A DNA stretch of 64,000 bases from Elusimicrobiota bacterium. GTDB taxonomy: Bacteria > Elusimicrobiota > UBA8919. A model generated the notes under the pieces. That model was not told where the DNA came from, did not search any database, and was given only the letters and a program-made list of their open reading frames with translations. Shown one piece after another: positions 1-8,570 of the stretch (positions within the stretch are counted from its first letter, which is position 1; each line of letters begins with the position of its first letter). A program made the position numbers and the translations under genes. The stretch covers positions 68,088 to 132,087 of the forward strand of contig JAQUMH010000002.1 of NCBI GenBank assembly GCA_028718185.1, in the 5' to 3' direction.

Positions 1-76
1 TGGAAAGCAAATGAATAATTATGGGTATTGAAGCGGCGAGTAAACCTATTAAAAAAATGGGATTGAGGAAAAACAT
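1..76 (-). CDS. BatA-like double-transmembrane protein, N-terminus only (partial)
   Basis: The reverse strand opens an ATG at 76 and reads 25 codons to the window edge. The peptide is very hydrophobic and begins MFFLNPIFLIGLL, then an IPIIIHLL stretch. This matches the N-terminal membrane segment known from BatA/aerotolerance-type proteins (FLNP start, IPI-IHL core). The gene lies downstream of moxR and the DUF58 gene in the same direction, the usual order for this cluster, which supports the call. The upstream base context has only a weak GAAG ribosome-binding site. A repeat-filled gap of about 270 bases separates it from the DUF58 gene. Confidence 0.7.
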   Translation of the reverse strand, partial: MFFLNPIFLIGLLAASIPIIIHLLS

Positions 77-134
77 AATTTATACTTCAAAACCAAGTTA
101 GGTACACCAAGGAACTATGTCATAATTAACGGTT

Positions 135-227
135 TGTCATTGCGAGAGCCAATTTATTGGCTCGTGGCAATCTCGTCACCGACGGACTACCTTTTATGAG
201 ATTGCTTCGCTAACGCTCGCAATGACA
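135..227. repeat. MITE-like element, 12-bp terminal inverted repeats (copy 1)
   Basis: It begins TGTCATTGCGAG and ends CTCGCAATGACA, a perfect 12-bp inverted repeat. The interior matches the reverse complement of the copy at 48575-48651, with about 20 extra bases in the middle (CGTCACCGACGGACTACC). Partial relatives lie at 44581-44690 and 58182-58260. No protein is encoded. Confidence 0.85.
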
Positions 228-261
228 TTGTGACACAGTCTCAAGGACGTGCAACTACTAA

Positions 262-316
262 CATTGAAATTTCTATACATCAAGTTCAAGCAGAGCTAAC
301 GCTCTGCAGCTACAAT
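262..316. repeat. REP-like composite repeat
   Basis: The phrase ACATTGAAATTTCTATACATC is followed by a GCAGAGC-TAAC-GCTCTGC hairpin and the tail AGCTACAAT. The same phrase recurs near 5970, 6073 and 46877 beside similar hairpins. Confidence 0.7.
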
Positions 317-349
317 TTTATGGTTATTGTCAATTTGGCGCAGAAAACT

Positions 350-1237
350 TCATAATTTCTCTCTTTTTGAAAAGTAATCAGTTAATGCTATGTCAAGCGG
401 GGTTGATGTATTAAAAAAAGAATAATCAATATCTGCTTTTTGAAATTCCGTTCTATATTTCCCGACAAACTCTAAGATGAGTTTTTGATATTCCTTTTTA
501 ATAATTTCCGGCTCAGTAACCAAAAAATCACTATTTTCCATACTTTTGAACAAAACGTTACCCCCAAAATCCAAAATTTCCTCCATCTTGTCCATAATAT
601 GAAAAACAATAACTTCATGTTTGGCATATCTGTAATTTTTTACCGCTTTGATTATTTTATCCTGTTCATCAAACAGGTCTGAAATCAGGATAATAAGTGC
701 TCTTTTTTTAAGGTTTTTTGAAAAATCCAAAAGTATTTTCGAAATATCAGTTTCACCACCTGTAGACAGGTATGAAAGTTCGTCAAATATAACGGATAGA
801 TGATTATAACTGGAACGCGGCGGAATATTTTTTCTTATTCCCGTATCATATACGACAAGCCCGACCGAATCACTTTGTTTTATCATCATATATGAAAGTG
901 AAGCAGCAAGATACGATGCATATTCCAATTTAGAAATCCCGTTAGACTTATATCCCATTGAACCACTCGCATCAAGCAAAAGATATGCCTTTAGATTTGT
1001 TTCTTCTTCATATTGTTTTATGAAATACCTGTCCGACCTCCCGTAGATTTTCCAATCAAGATGTTTCAATTCGTCACCAAAAGAATATTCCCTGTGCTGG
1101 GCAAATTCAACAGAATACCCCTTGAACTTGCTTGTATGAAGCCCGGATATAAAACCATCAACAACAAATTTTGCTTTTAAAGCCATTGTTGAAAGTTTTG
1201 CAATTACTAACGGGTCAAGATAAGATTTCGTACTCAT
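350..1237 (-). CDS. DUF58 family protein with a vWA-like fold
   Basis: This 295-residue protein has the DUF58 signature around residues 40-61 (G-S-EF-HR-Y-GDE-DW) and a MIDAS-like metal site DASGSM at residues 89-94, as in von Willebrand A domains. DUF58 proteins are usually encoded beside MoxR AAA+ ATPases and BatA/BatB-like membrane proteins, and that is the arrangement here: moxR lies 65 bases upstream and a BatA-like gene downstream. The family is thought to act with the ATPase in envelope stress or metal-dependent assembly; the exact partner is not known. It is intracellular, as no membrane segment is visible. Length is normal for the family. Confidence 0.88.
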   Translation of the reverse strand: MSTKSYLDPLVIAKLSTMALKAKFVVDGFISGLHTSKFKGYSVEFAQHREYSFGDELKHLDWKIYGRSDRYFIKQYEEETNLKAYLLLDASGSMGYKSNGISKLEYASYLAASLSYMMIKQSDSVGLVVYDTGIRKNIPPRSSYNHLSVIFDELSYLSTGGETDISKILLDFSKNLKKRALIILISDLFDEQDKIIKAVKNYRYAKHEVIVFHIMDKMEEILDFGGNVLFKSMENSDFLVTEPEIIKKEYQKLILEFVGKYRTEFQKADIDYSFFNTSTPLDIALTDYFSKREKL

Positions 1238-1302
1238 ATTATTTTGCAGAAAGAAACATTCTCCTTGACAGTTCCGGTTAAATCAAAGCAGAAAAGATTG
1301 CT

Positions 1303-2295
1303 TCATTTTGGTTTTATATTTTCTAAAAGTTTCTTAATAATATCTTCGGTAGTTATCCCTTCTGCCTCCGCCGTATAATTTAAAATTAGCCGGTGTCTTA
1401 AAACAGGGAATGCAACCACTTTTATATCTTCCACAGAAACAGTATATCTATTATCAAGCACAGCCCTGGCTTTTCCGGCAAGTATAAGATTCTGTGAAGC
1501 ACGCGGACCCGCTCCCCAGTTAATCCACTTTTTTACAAAATCAAGTGATGAATTTTTCGGACGTGTTTCAGAAACGAGTTTTACTACATAATCCACCACA
1601 TAATCGCTGACCGGAACTTTCCTTACAATTTCCTGTAGTGTTAATATCTCTTTAGCGTTCAATAAATTTTTTATTTCTACCGGTAATATTCCTGTTGTTT
1701 TACGCACGATTTCTTTTTCATCATCAACATTCGGATAATCGATATTTATCTGGAAAAAGAACCTATCAAGCTGTGCTTCCGGTAAAGGATATGTACCCTC
1801 CTGTTCTATAGGATTTTGCGTTGCAAGAACAAAAAACGGCGATGGTAACGGATATGTTTGACCGGCTACTGTCACCTTATATTCCTGCATTGCCTGGAGA
1901 AGCGCCGATTGTGTCTTCGGCGGGGTCCTGTTTATTTCATCAGCAAGGACTATATTTGCAAAAACAGGTCCCTTTATAAACTTAAAATTCCTTTCGCCGG
2001 TTGAGACATTCTGCTGAATAACTTCTGTCCCTGTTATATCTGAGGGCATCAAATCAGGAGTAAACTGAATTCTTGAGAATTCTAAATCAAGAATCTGTGA
2101 TATTGTTGAAACTAAAAGTGTTTTAGCAAGACCCGGAACTCCGACAATAAGGCAGTGTCCTTTAGCAAAAACTGAAATCAAAATCTGGTCTATAATGTCC
2201 TGTTGTCCTACAATGACATTTCTCAATTGTTCAAGAATCTCTTTTCTCGCCTCAACAATCTTCTCAACAAGTTTTATCTCACCTGTTTTATCCAT
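1303..2295 (-). CDS. MoxR family AAA+ ATPase
   Basis: The 330-residue protein has a Walker A motif GVPGLAKT at residues 52-59 and a Walker B region LADEINR followed by PPKTQSALLQAMQE, the classical MoxR signature. The GATQNP-like sensor region reads LATQNPIEQEGTYPLPEAQ. MoxR ATPases are chaperone-like enzymes that work with vWA-domain partners, and the next gene (DUF58) encodes such a partner. Start is the ATG at 2295, preceded by AAAAGGAGCATAGTATC, a good ribosome-binding site. Divergent from iscS, with about 147 bases between the starts. Confidence 0.95.
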   Translation of the reverse strand: MDKTGEIKLVEKIVEARKEILEQLRNVIVGQQDIIDQILISVFAKGHCLIVGVPGLAKTLLVSTISQILDLEFSRIQFTPDLMPSDITGTEVIQQNVSTGERNFKFIKGPVFANIVLADEINRTPPKTQSALLQAMQEYKVTVAGQTYPLPSPFFVLATQNPIEQEGTYPLPEAQLDRFFFQINIDYPNVDDEKEIVRKTTGILPVEIKNLLNAKEILTLQEIVRKVPVSDYVVDYVVKLVSETRPKNSSLDFVKKWINWGAGPRASQNLILAGKARAVLDNRYTVSVEDIKVVAFPVLRHRLILNYTAEAEGITTEDIIKKLLENIKPK

Positions 2296-2407
2296 GATAC
2301 TATGCTCCTTTTAAATATAATTTGAACTGCGTATCGATTAAATTTAAAATAACAATTTTCACTCAATAAATTCATCAAAATTGTATTTGTTTTATTATAC
2401 AAAATAC

Positions 2408-2436
2408 TTGACTTTTATTCAACAGTTTGTTAATAT
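2408..2436 (+). promoter_or_regulatory. Sigma-70-type promoter of iscS, apparently leaderless
   Basis: The -35 box TTGACT (2408-2413) and -10 box TAATAT (2431-2436) are 17 bases apart. The iscS ATG at 2443 is only six bases after the -10 box, where transcription should begin, so the mRNA would have no leader. No ribosome-binding site precedes the ATG. Confidence 0.75.
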
Positions 2437-2442
2437 AAAATA

Positions 2443-3636
2443 ATGGGAAAAATATATTTTGATTATAATGCCACTACTCAGGTTCATCCCGAGGTTCTTG
2501 AGGCAATGCTTCCATATTTTAAGAATCTTTACGGTAATCCTTCCAGCGTTCATCATTTTGGCCAGGAAACAAGGAAAGCAGTTGAAGATTCCCGGGAAAA
2601 AGTCGCAAATTTTCTTGGAGTTGAAAATGTATCGGAAATAATATTTACTTCCTGCGGGACCGAATCAAATAACCATGCCATAAAAGGTACTGCTTTTGCC
2701 TTAAAAAATAAAGGAAACCACATAATTACTTCCAAAATTGAACACCATGCTGTTTTTGAAGTATGTCGCTACCTGGAAAAACATTTTGACTTTACAGTAA
2801 CATATCTGCCGGTTGATAAATATGGTATCATAAATCCTGATGATGTAAAAAAATCAATTACTGATAAAACAATCCTCATATCTATTATGCATGCTAACAA
2901 CGAAATCGGGACAATCCAGCCGATAGAAGAAATAGGCGAAATTGCCAAGAAAAATGAAATAGTATTTCATACCGACGCAGTCCAGTCAGCCGGAAAAATC
3001 CCTGTTAATGTAAAGAAACTTAATGTTGATTTGCTTTCAATTTCCGGTCACAAATTTTATGCCCCCAAAGGTATCGGTGTCCTTTACATAAAAAAGGGTA
3101 CAAAGTTACATCCGCTTTTACACGGTGGAAGTCATGAAAAAAACCGTCGGGCCGGAACTGAAAATGTTCCCTATATTGTAGGTATCGCAAAAGCATGCGA
3201 TATTTTGCAAAAAACTATGGAAGAAGAAAACAAAAGGTTACAGAAATTACATGAAAAACTTGAAAAAGGTATCTTCGATAAAATTGAAAGTGTGCAATTA
3301 AACGGTCACCCGTCAAAGAGGGTTCCAAATACATCTAACTTTTCATTCAATTATATTGAAGGCGAAGGTCTTTTACTTTCATTAGATCTTGAGGGGATTG
3401 CAGCATCAACAGGCAGTGCTTGCAGTTCGGGAACGCTAGAACCATCTCATGTCCTGGCTGCTATGGGTATTAAACCGGAAATAGCGCAGGGCTCATTAAG
3501 ATTTTCAATCGGACATTTCACAACTGAAGCAGATATTGATAAACTTTTGGAAACTTTGCCTAAAATAGTCGATCGACTACGCTCAATATCACCCTTATGG
3601 GAAGATAAAATAAAAGCTAATAAAAATCTAAAATAA
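2443..3636 (+). CDS. iscS: Cysteine desulfurase (IscS/NifS type)
   Basis: This pyridoxal-phosphate enzyme takes sulfur from cysteine as a persulfide and passes it to scaffold and tRNA-thiolation proteins. The 397-residue sequence is full length. The PLP lysine lies in SGHKFYAPKG (K204), the cofactor-binding histidine/aspartate stretch HTDAVQSAGK is at 176-185, and the persulfide cysteine is C327 in STGSACSSGTLEPSHVL, the long flexible loop typical of this class. It is followed by iscU and mnmA, its sulfur acceptors, so the cluster forms a sulfur-relay unit. The promoter places transcription start at or next to the ATG. Confidence 0.96.
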   Translation: MGKIYFDYNATTQVHPEVLEAMLPYFKNLYGNPSSVHHFGQETRKAVEDSREKVANFLGVENVSEIIFTSCGTESNNHAIKGTAFALKNKGNHIITSKIEHHAVFEVCRYLEKHFDFTVTYLPVDKYGIINPDDVKKSITDKTILISIMHANNEIGTIQPIEEIGEIAKKNEIVFHTDAVQSAGKIPVNVKKLNVDLLSISGHKFYAPKGIGVLYIKKGTKLHPLLHGGSHEKNRRAGTENVPYIVGIAKACDILQKTMEEENKRLQKLHEKLEKGIFDKIESVQLNGHPSKRVPNTSNFSFNYIEGEGLLLSLDLEGIAASTGSACSSGTLEPSHVLAAMGIKPEIAQGSLRFSIGHFTTEADIDKLLETLPKIVDRLRSISPLWEDKIKANKNLK

Positions 3637-3765
3637 AATAAGTGAATTGATGTAGGCAGAGCAAGCTCTGCCACTACATTATTGATGTAGTTACCGACCT
3701 TGCCTGTCCGCCAAAGTATTAGTGGCGGAGTCGGCGTTAGCTTATTAATTTTAATAGGAGATATT
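3637..3765. repeat. Two hairpin repeats between iscS and iscU
   Basis: At 3651-3678 a near-perfect palindrome runs from TGTAG to CTACA around the arms GGCAGAGC and GCTCTGCC. At about 3684-3735 a second element reads GACCTTGCCTGTCCGCC then TAGTGGCGGAGTCGGCG; it matches the reverse complement of 26522-26577. The insertions split what would normally be a tight operon. Confidence 0.75.
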
Positions 3766-4146
3766 ATGCAATATTCTTCAAAAGTAATGGAACACTTTAA
3801 CAATCCGAGAAACGTAGGTGAAATACCGGATGCTGACGGGATTGGTAATGTCGGTAATCCGGTCTGTGGCGACATAATGCGGCTTTATATAAAGGTTAAA
3901 GACGGTGTGATTATTGACGCTAAATTTAAGACGTTCGGCTGCGGGGCAGCTATAGCGACATCATCAATGGTAACAGAAATGGTAAAAGGCAAAAATATTG
4001 ATGAAGCATTAAAAATTTCAAATCGCGCAGTTGCAGAAGCGTTAGGCGGACTTCCATCTGTCAAAATGCATTGTTCGGTTCTCGCCGAAGAAGCACTTCG
4101 TGCCGCTATTGATGACTACTATAAAAAACTCAAGAAACAAAAATAG
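3766..4146 (+). CDS. iscU: Fe-S cluster scaffold protein IscU/NifU N-type
   Basis: IscU builds [2Fe-2S] clusters from sulfur delivered by IscS. The 126-residue protein keeps the three cluster cysteines in NPVCGD, TFGCGAA and KMHCSV, and begins with the typical YSSKVMEHFNNPRN. The reading frame is open further upstream, but that part comes from the repeat. The ATG at 3766 is chosen because AGGAG sits five bases before it and the protein then aligns with the family start. It is the third-party acceptor between iscS and mnmA. Confidence 0.95.
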   Translation: MQYSSKVMEHFNNPRNVGEIPDADGIGNVGNPVCGDIMRLYIKVKDGVIIDAKFKTFGCGAAIATSSMVTEMVKGKNIDEALKISNRAVAEALGGLPSVKMHCSVLAEEALRAAIDDYYKKLKKQK

Positions 4147-4318
4147 TCATAGAGTTTGTAGAGTTGTAGGGTTCATAGAGTTAAAATCCTATAATCCTAT
4201 AACTCAATAACTAAACAAGTCCCTCACTCGCGATTAAAAAAATAATATTTCTTTCTCATTTAGAATAATTTGTTTTATACAGACTTCCGTTTTTCTATAT
4301 GATAATTGATAGAAATCT

Positions 4319-5392
4319 ATGAAAAAAAAAGTTTTAATGTTAATGTCGGGTGGGGTTGATTCCTCACTTGCTGCATATATTCTTAAAAAAGAAGGATATG
4401 AGGTTATTGGCTGCACAATGCGGCTTTTTTTGTGTAAAAACAATACTTCGGGGAAACAGTGCTGTTCTCCTGATGACATAAACGTTGCCAGATTAACTGC
4501 ACAGCAACTTGGGATAAAACATTATGTAATTGATAAAACAGATATATTTAATAAGCATGTAATTGATAATTTTATTTCTGAATATTTTAAAGGCAGAACG
4601 CCAAATCCTTGTATCGTCTGTAATTTGAAAATAAAATTTGATTTTATGTTAAGATTCGCAAAAGGATTAGGGTGTGATTTTCTGGCAACCGGTCATTATG
4701 CAAAAATAGAAAAAACTAATGCCGGATATTTATTAAAAAAGGGTATTGATAATATGAAAGATCAATCATATTTTCTTTATGGTCTTACCCAGAAAAACCT
4801 ACCCCATATTTTATTTCCGTTAGGTGACTATAAAAAAACTGAAATCAGAAAAATGGCTAAAGAATTGAATCTTAAAGTTGCGGATAAAAAGGAAAGCCAG
4901 GAAATATGTTTCGTTGAAGGTGCTGATTACCGCGGATTTTTGAAAACGCAGATTAACGCAGATAAAATTAAAACAGGAAATTTCATTGACACTTCAGGAA
5001 AAATCTTAGGAATTCACAAAGGATTACCATTTTATACAATCGGGCAGCGGCATGGTCTCGGTTTATCGGTTGGTTATCCCATATTTGTTACAAAAATTGA
5101 TACAGTTAAAAATGAAATTACGGTCGGCAAAAAAGAAGATTTATTAGGAAAAGAATTTTCGTTAGAAGATGTTTCGTGGACAACTCATAAACCAAAAAAA
5201 TTCCCTATTGCAGCAAAAGTAAGGATTCGATATAAAAACAAAGAATCAAAAGCAAAAATATTTTTAGACGGACGGGATGTTAATGTTGAGTTTAGTTTAC
5301 CGCAAATGTCGATTACTCCGGGACAATCTGCAGTGTTTTACAAAAAAGACATGGTTTTGGGCGGCGGGCTAATAAAGAAAGTTTCAAACTGA
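4319..5392 (+). CDS. mnmA: tRNA-specific 2-thiouridylase
   Basis: MnmA adds sulfur to uridine 34 of tRNAs for Lys, Glu and Gln, using ATP and a persulfide supplied by the IscS pathway. The PP-loop SGGVDSS is at residues 10-16, the two catalytic cysteines are C98 in NPCIVC and C197 in QEICFVEG, and IGQRHGLGL marks the end of the central domain. Length 357 is normal. One stretch (FLKTQINADKIKTG, residues 207-220) is encoded by ACGCAGATTAACGCAGAT, a word also common in the intergenic repeats. No clear ribosome-binding site precedes the ATG. Confidence 0.95.
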   Translation: MKKKVLMLMSGGVDSSLAAYILKKEGYEVIGCTMRLFLCKNNTSGKQCCSPDDINVARLTAQQLGIKHYVIDKTDIFNKHVIDNFISEYFKGRTPNPCIVCNLKIKFDFMLRFAKGLGCDFLATGHYAKIEKTNAGYLLKKGIDNMKDQSYFLYGLTQKNLPHILFPLGDYKKTEIRKMAKELNLKVADKKESQEICFVEGADYRGFLKTQINADKIKTGNFIDTSGKILGIHKGLPFYTIGQRHGLGLSVGYPIFVTKIDTVKNEITVGKKEDLLGKEFSLEDVSWTTHKPKKFPIAAKVRIRYKNKESKAKIFLDGRDVNVEFSLPQMSITPGQSAVFYKKDMVLGGGLIKKVSN

Positions 5393-5415
5393 GACACTCG
5401 ATGTAACAATCAAGC

Positions 5416-5880
5416 TTATTTTTTTGACCGGAACTGCTTTTTAAGATAACTTACCCCTATTTGACGAGAAAGGACATCCAATACTTTATTTGGCTCTATA
5501 AATCCCCTTTCAACTAAAACTTCTCCTAATTTTTTATTATAGTGAGATTCTGTTTGTAAGCTCAGACATTCTTCAAGCTGTTCCTTTGTTATATAATTAA
5601 GTTGTAGTAAAATTTCACCAAATAACTTACTAATTTTTGAATCTTCGTCTGATTGTTCATCTTCTGCTTTATTTACATCGGTAGTCATACTACCAAAATC
5701 CAGTCTAATAGATATTTTTTTATTGTTTTCATCAAAACCGCTTATTTTTATAAATTCTATATTTTTTTTCTCTTCAGAGCTACTGATTGCTACGGCAACT
5801 AAACCTTTTAAATCAAAAATATTTAAAGGCTCTTTTTCGTTATAAAGAAAAACCTGACACTTGGGATGTTTAATTCGCAT
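5416..5880 (-). CDS. Small protein with a GspE/PilB N-terminal-like (MshEN) domain
   Basis: This 154-residue protein ends in a helical module (about residues 83-145) reading FGEILLQLNYITKEQLEE then LGEVLVERGFIEPNKVLDVL. The LG-IL-E-G-I-E-L pattern is the type II secretion ATPase N-terminal (MshEN) fold, which in some proteins binds cyclic di-GMP. The first 75 residues form a separate beta-rich part that I do not recognise; a diverged PilZ-like domain is one possibility but no PilZ motif is clear. It stands alone, converging on mnmA. In a window with a cyclic-dinucleotide riboswitch, a signalling role is an attractive inference only. Confidence 0.6.
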   Translation of the reverse strand: MRIKHPKCQVFLYNEKEPLNIFDLKGLVAVAISSSEEKKNIEFIKISGFDENNKKISIRLDFGSMTTDVNKAEDEQSDEDSKISKLFGEILLQLNYITKEQLEECLSLQTESHYNKKLGEVLVERGFIEPNKVLDVLSRQIGVSYLKKQFRSKK

Positions 5881-5904
5881 TATTTAATAGTTAATCTTTG
5901 AATT

Positions 5905-6092
5905 AGGCACGCCAAGGGCGTGCAACTACAAAACTATAACTAAATTGTAGTTTCACGCCCTCGGCGTGATAACATTGAAATTCTTATACATCAAGTTAAG
6001 CCCACCATTGAACCGTTGGCGGGCAACTACAGACCAATTGATATTGTAGCCGCAGAGCGATAGCTCTGCTAAACATTGAAATTTCTGTATAT
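5905..6092. repeat. Cluster of four REP-like hairpins in two inverted pairs
   Basis: Pair one: GCACGCCAAGGGCGTGC with tail AACTACAA, then the inverted tail TTGTAGTTT and CACGCCCTCGGCGTG. Pair two (about 5998-6072): a CCACC/GGCGGGC hairpin with tail AACTACA, then ATTGTAGCC and an AGAGC/GCTCT hairpin, ending in AAACATTGAAATTTCTG. Pair two is nearly the same as 46803-46900. The last bases overlap the 3' end of the neighbouring gene. Confidence 0.8.
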
Positions 6093-6098
6093 AGAGCG

Positions 6099-6815
6099 CT
6101 ACAAAAAATGTATTGCTGATGTTATTGTGCCGGATATGATAGGTAAAATAAAACTGCCAAACAACCGTTTCCATATCGGATAATTAGAATCCATTATTTT
6201 AAAGGATAGTGAAGAAGCAACTAATATTTGCAGCGGTATAAAGAACAGATCGTTTCCTACATCAAGCCAGAGATTTCTTTTTAATAGAAAACGCAAAATA
6301 ATAGCTGCTATAGAAAAGATAAATAAAGAAAACCTCGAAAAAAACCAACCAAGCCTATTCATTAAAGATGCTAACCTGTGAATTCCTGTGAATTTTGAAA
6401 CGAATGTAACAAGAATGATAATAAAACCAAAAAACGTAATATCTGAACCAGATTTTAAAAATACTGATTTAATATAATTTACAATCTTTAAGTAAAATCT
6501 ATCAATCGTATTTTTAATATTTTTTACCGGATCTTCCGCTTTCGCAGAAGATAAATCTGTAAATTTATCCAGTATCGGTGAAACGACTTCGACCTCTACC
6601 ATGGGTTTTTCAGCAGAGAACCCGAGTTCATTCTGCAAACTCTTCAGATTTTCTATTTGTTCTTTATCTACTTCTTTCTGCGATAAATTTATATTGTTTT
6701 CTTTTAAGGATTTTATACTTTGCTTAATATCACCTGTGGTTTTTTTCAGAATATCAGGAACATATATAGAAAAACTAGTTATCGCTATTAAAAATACTAA
6801 AAATATAAGTTTCAT
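6099..6815 (-). CDS. Membrane protein of unknown function next to a PII-like gene
   Basis: I do not recognise this 238-residue protein. It starts with a signal or membrane helix (residues 1-18), has a polar, probably coiled stretch to about residue 95, then four hydrophobic segments near 118-135, 152-172, 180-195 and 215-236. It begins six bases after the stop of the PII-like gene, so the two are very probably cotranscribed and may form a sensor-membrane protein pair. The last codons run into a dispersed repeat, so the original C-terminus may have been altered. Confidence 0.7.
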   Translation of the reverse strand: MKLIFLVFLIAITSFSIYVPDILKKTTGDIKQSIKSLKENNINLSQKEVDKEQIENLKSLQNELGFSAEKPMVEVEVVSPILDKFTDLSSAKAEDPVKNIKNTIDRFYLKIVNYIKSVFLKSGSDITFFGFIIILVTFVSKFTGIHRLASLMNRLGWFFSRFSLFIFSIAAIILRFLLKRNLWLDVGNDLFFIPLQILVASSLSFKIMDSNYPIWKRLFGSFILPIISGTITSAIHFL

Positions 6816-6821
6816 TGATTT

Positions 6822-7151
6822 CTATTTTAAGGCCATTGTGTCTTGTTCCAAAAACCCAATTGCCCTATCAATAGCATGAATAAATGCAAATCCCTGTCCC
6901 GGTTTTTCAAGGTTACCTGATTTAACAATTTCATCGAACACGTTGTTAGTTTGCCCTTTTTTTGTCACGATAAGAATAACTTCTTTTTCAGGTGTGATTA
7001 TTTTGCCCCAAAAACCAAGTTTTTGCCGTATTCCCGTCCCTCTTGCATAAAAAATAGTTGCACCCTCAGCACCGGCTTTCATTGCATCTTTTACAACTTT
7101 GTCAGCTTTCCCTCTTTGAACAATACATGTAATAAGATTAAGATCACTCAT
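6822..7151 (-). CDS. Diverged PII-like (GlnB/GlnK superfamily) protein
   Basis: This 109-residue protein has the PII outline: a first strand LITCIVQRGKADKVVKDAMK, a GATIFYARGTG segment leading into the T-loop region, a VILIVTKKGQTNNVFDEIV strand-helix, and a glycine-rich PGQGFAFIHAI near the end. The T-loop lacks the uridylylated tyrosine context of classical GlnB, so nitrogen control through GlnD is not supported. PII-like proteins bind nucleotides and regulate an associated membrane protein; the membrane gene directly downstream is the likely partner. Upstream (7170-7198) is a REP-like hairpin with no clear promoter. Confidence 0.75.
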   Translation of the reverse strand: MSDLNLITCIVQRGKADKVVKDAMKAGAEGATIFYARGTGIRQKLGFWGKIITPEKEVILIVTKKGQTNNVFDEIVKSGNLEKPGQGFAFIHAIDRAIGFLEQDTMALK

Positions 7152-7169
7152 ATTTTTCTAGTAATCGAT

Positions 7170-7198
7170 ATAGCACGCCAAGGGCGTGCAACTACAAT
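7170..7198. repeat. REP-like hairpin
   Basis: GCACGCCAAGGGCGTGC followed by AACTACAATT. The identical hairpin and tail are at 5907 and 27993. Confidence 0.8.
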
Positions 7199-7238
7199 TA
7201 CAGTCCTCATCAAGTAAATAATGATAGTAAGCTAATTT

Positions 7239-8555
7239 TTAGTCAGCACCATCAAATTTCTCGGCACTTCCGGATGTTTCCGGCTTTTTTATATCTACCT
7301 CAACAACTTTGACATACTTTTTAACTATTTTATCAGTTTTTACGACATTGAGTTTTTCATAAAGAAAGACAAACTTCTTTTCCAATTCGGACATAATTTC
7401 TTCTCTGATGTTTTTATCAATTGACCATATCTCTTTTTTGAATTGACCCCATGCTTTCTTTCTGGTTTTATAGAAAAATTGCGTGTCAGATTGCCCCTCT
7501 TTTCTTTCCGAAGCTGCGCTGACTTTAAGCCACTCATACATTTTGTTTTTCAAATCTGCCGGGAATTTCGGGTGGTCAAAAACCATATTCTGGAACTCTG
7601 TTGCAAGATGAACTTCAGCAGTTCCGGTTTTCGGGAATTTATCAAAAAGCTCCGCCGGAAGAGTTGATGCACCATGCTGGACACAACCCGCAAGCCCGTA
7701 CTCTTTCTGAGCAATTTTTGAAAGTTTCTCAAGCGTGTCGAAATCAAGTTTTACCTTTGCAATAGTACCGTCCGGAAGGGGAACACCGCCATGGGTAGTG
7801 CCTGTCTGCACGGCAATTTTTGAAATACCTATTTTATCTTTGCCAAGTGTTTCATAATACCCGCTGATATATGCGCGCAGTTCTTCTTCATTTGAATTTT
7901 TTCCGCCAATTTCCCCTATTTCACCGCCAAGCATAACTGTCACACCCTTCGGCTCAACTGAGCGGATTAAATTTGTAAGTTTCACTGCAACATCGTAGTT
8001 TGTTTTCTGCTGTTCTTTTACTGTAGGTTTTGACAAATCAACAAGAGTTGAGGTATCAAGATCAATTGAGTAAAAACCTGCTTCAACTGATTCAACAACC
8101 AGTTTATTTATTCCTTCAAGTTCTTTTGCCGGATTTTCTTTATACCCCTTTTCTTTAACCTGAAAATGGTCGCCCTGAATGAAAACAGGATATTTATAAT
8201 CCTCTTTAAGTGCAGCCGCAAGTACAGCTGAAACAAACTCAGACGGCTTCTGGTCACAATATCCGACTTCGCTTCTCGCAATCTCAAAGAGTATTGCAGC
8301 TGATTTTGTCTTTTTTGCCGCGCGAAATGCTGCACGGGACATATCATAAGCCATTCCGCGAATATTCATTGCAGGAACAGAAAAACCGGAAACCTCGCCT
8401 TTTCCCATCGCTTTATAAAGCTCGTAAAGTGACGACGGTCCTATTCCTTTTTCCTGTGCTTTTTTTCTAATAAGATACCGGCAATACTTCTTTGTCTCAT
8501 CATCTCCAAAAACTGCATCCCATGCCAACGAATCAACATCATTGTACTTATCCAT
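7239..8555 (-). CDS. Class II fructose-bisphosphate aldolase family protein
   Basis: Class II aldolases cleave fructose 1,6-bisphosphate with a zinc ion. This 438-residue version has FSVPAMNIRG near residue 58, the metal-binding FIQGDHFQ, a SIDLDTSTL segment, and the glycine-rich GGEIGEIGGK and TGTTHGGVPL stretches. It is longer than the roughly 300-360 residues of most class II enzymes, with extra N-terminal (about 45) and C-terminal (about 80) parts, like the larger aldolase-like subgroup. Fructose or tagatose bisphosphate specificity cannot be told from sequence. The ATG at 8555 has a strong GGGAGGGAG site. The upstream gap is a minisatellite. Confidence 0.88.
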   Translation of the reverse strand: MDKYNDVDSLAWDAVFGDDETKKYCRYLIRKKAQEKGIGPSSLYELYKAMGKGEVSGFSVPAMNIRGMAYDMSRAAFRAAKKTKSAAILFEIARSEVGYCDQKPSEFVSAVLAAALKEDYKYPVFIQGDHFQVKEKGYKENPAKELEGINKLVVESVEAGFYSIDLDTSTLVDLSKPTVKEQQKTNYDVAVKLTNLIRSVEPKGVTVMLGGEIGEIGGKNSNEEELRAYISGYYETLGKDKIGISKIAVQTGTTHGGVPLPDGTIAKVKLDFDTLEKLSKIAQKEYGLAGCVQHGASTLPAELFDKFPKTGTAEVHLATEFQNMVFDHPKFPADLKNKMYEWLKVSAASERKEGQSDTQFFYKTRKKAWGQFKKEIWSIDKNIREEIMSELEKKFVFLYEKLNVVKTDKIVKKYVKVVEVDIKKPETSGSAEKFDGAD

Positions 8556-8570
8556 TTACTCCCTCCCAAA

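Larger units (their letters stand above)
77..349. other. Gene-free gap filled with dispersed repeats
   Basis: No open reading frame is credible here. The gap holds a 93-bp element with 12-bp terminal inverted repeats (135-227) and a REP-like composite (about 262-316) with the phrase ACATTGAAATTTCTATACATC and an AGAGC/GCTCT hairpin ending in CTACAAT. Both recur elsewhere in the window. Confidence 0.8.
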
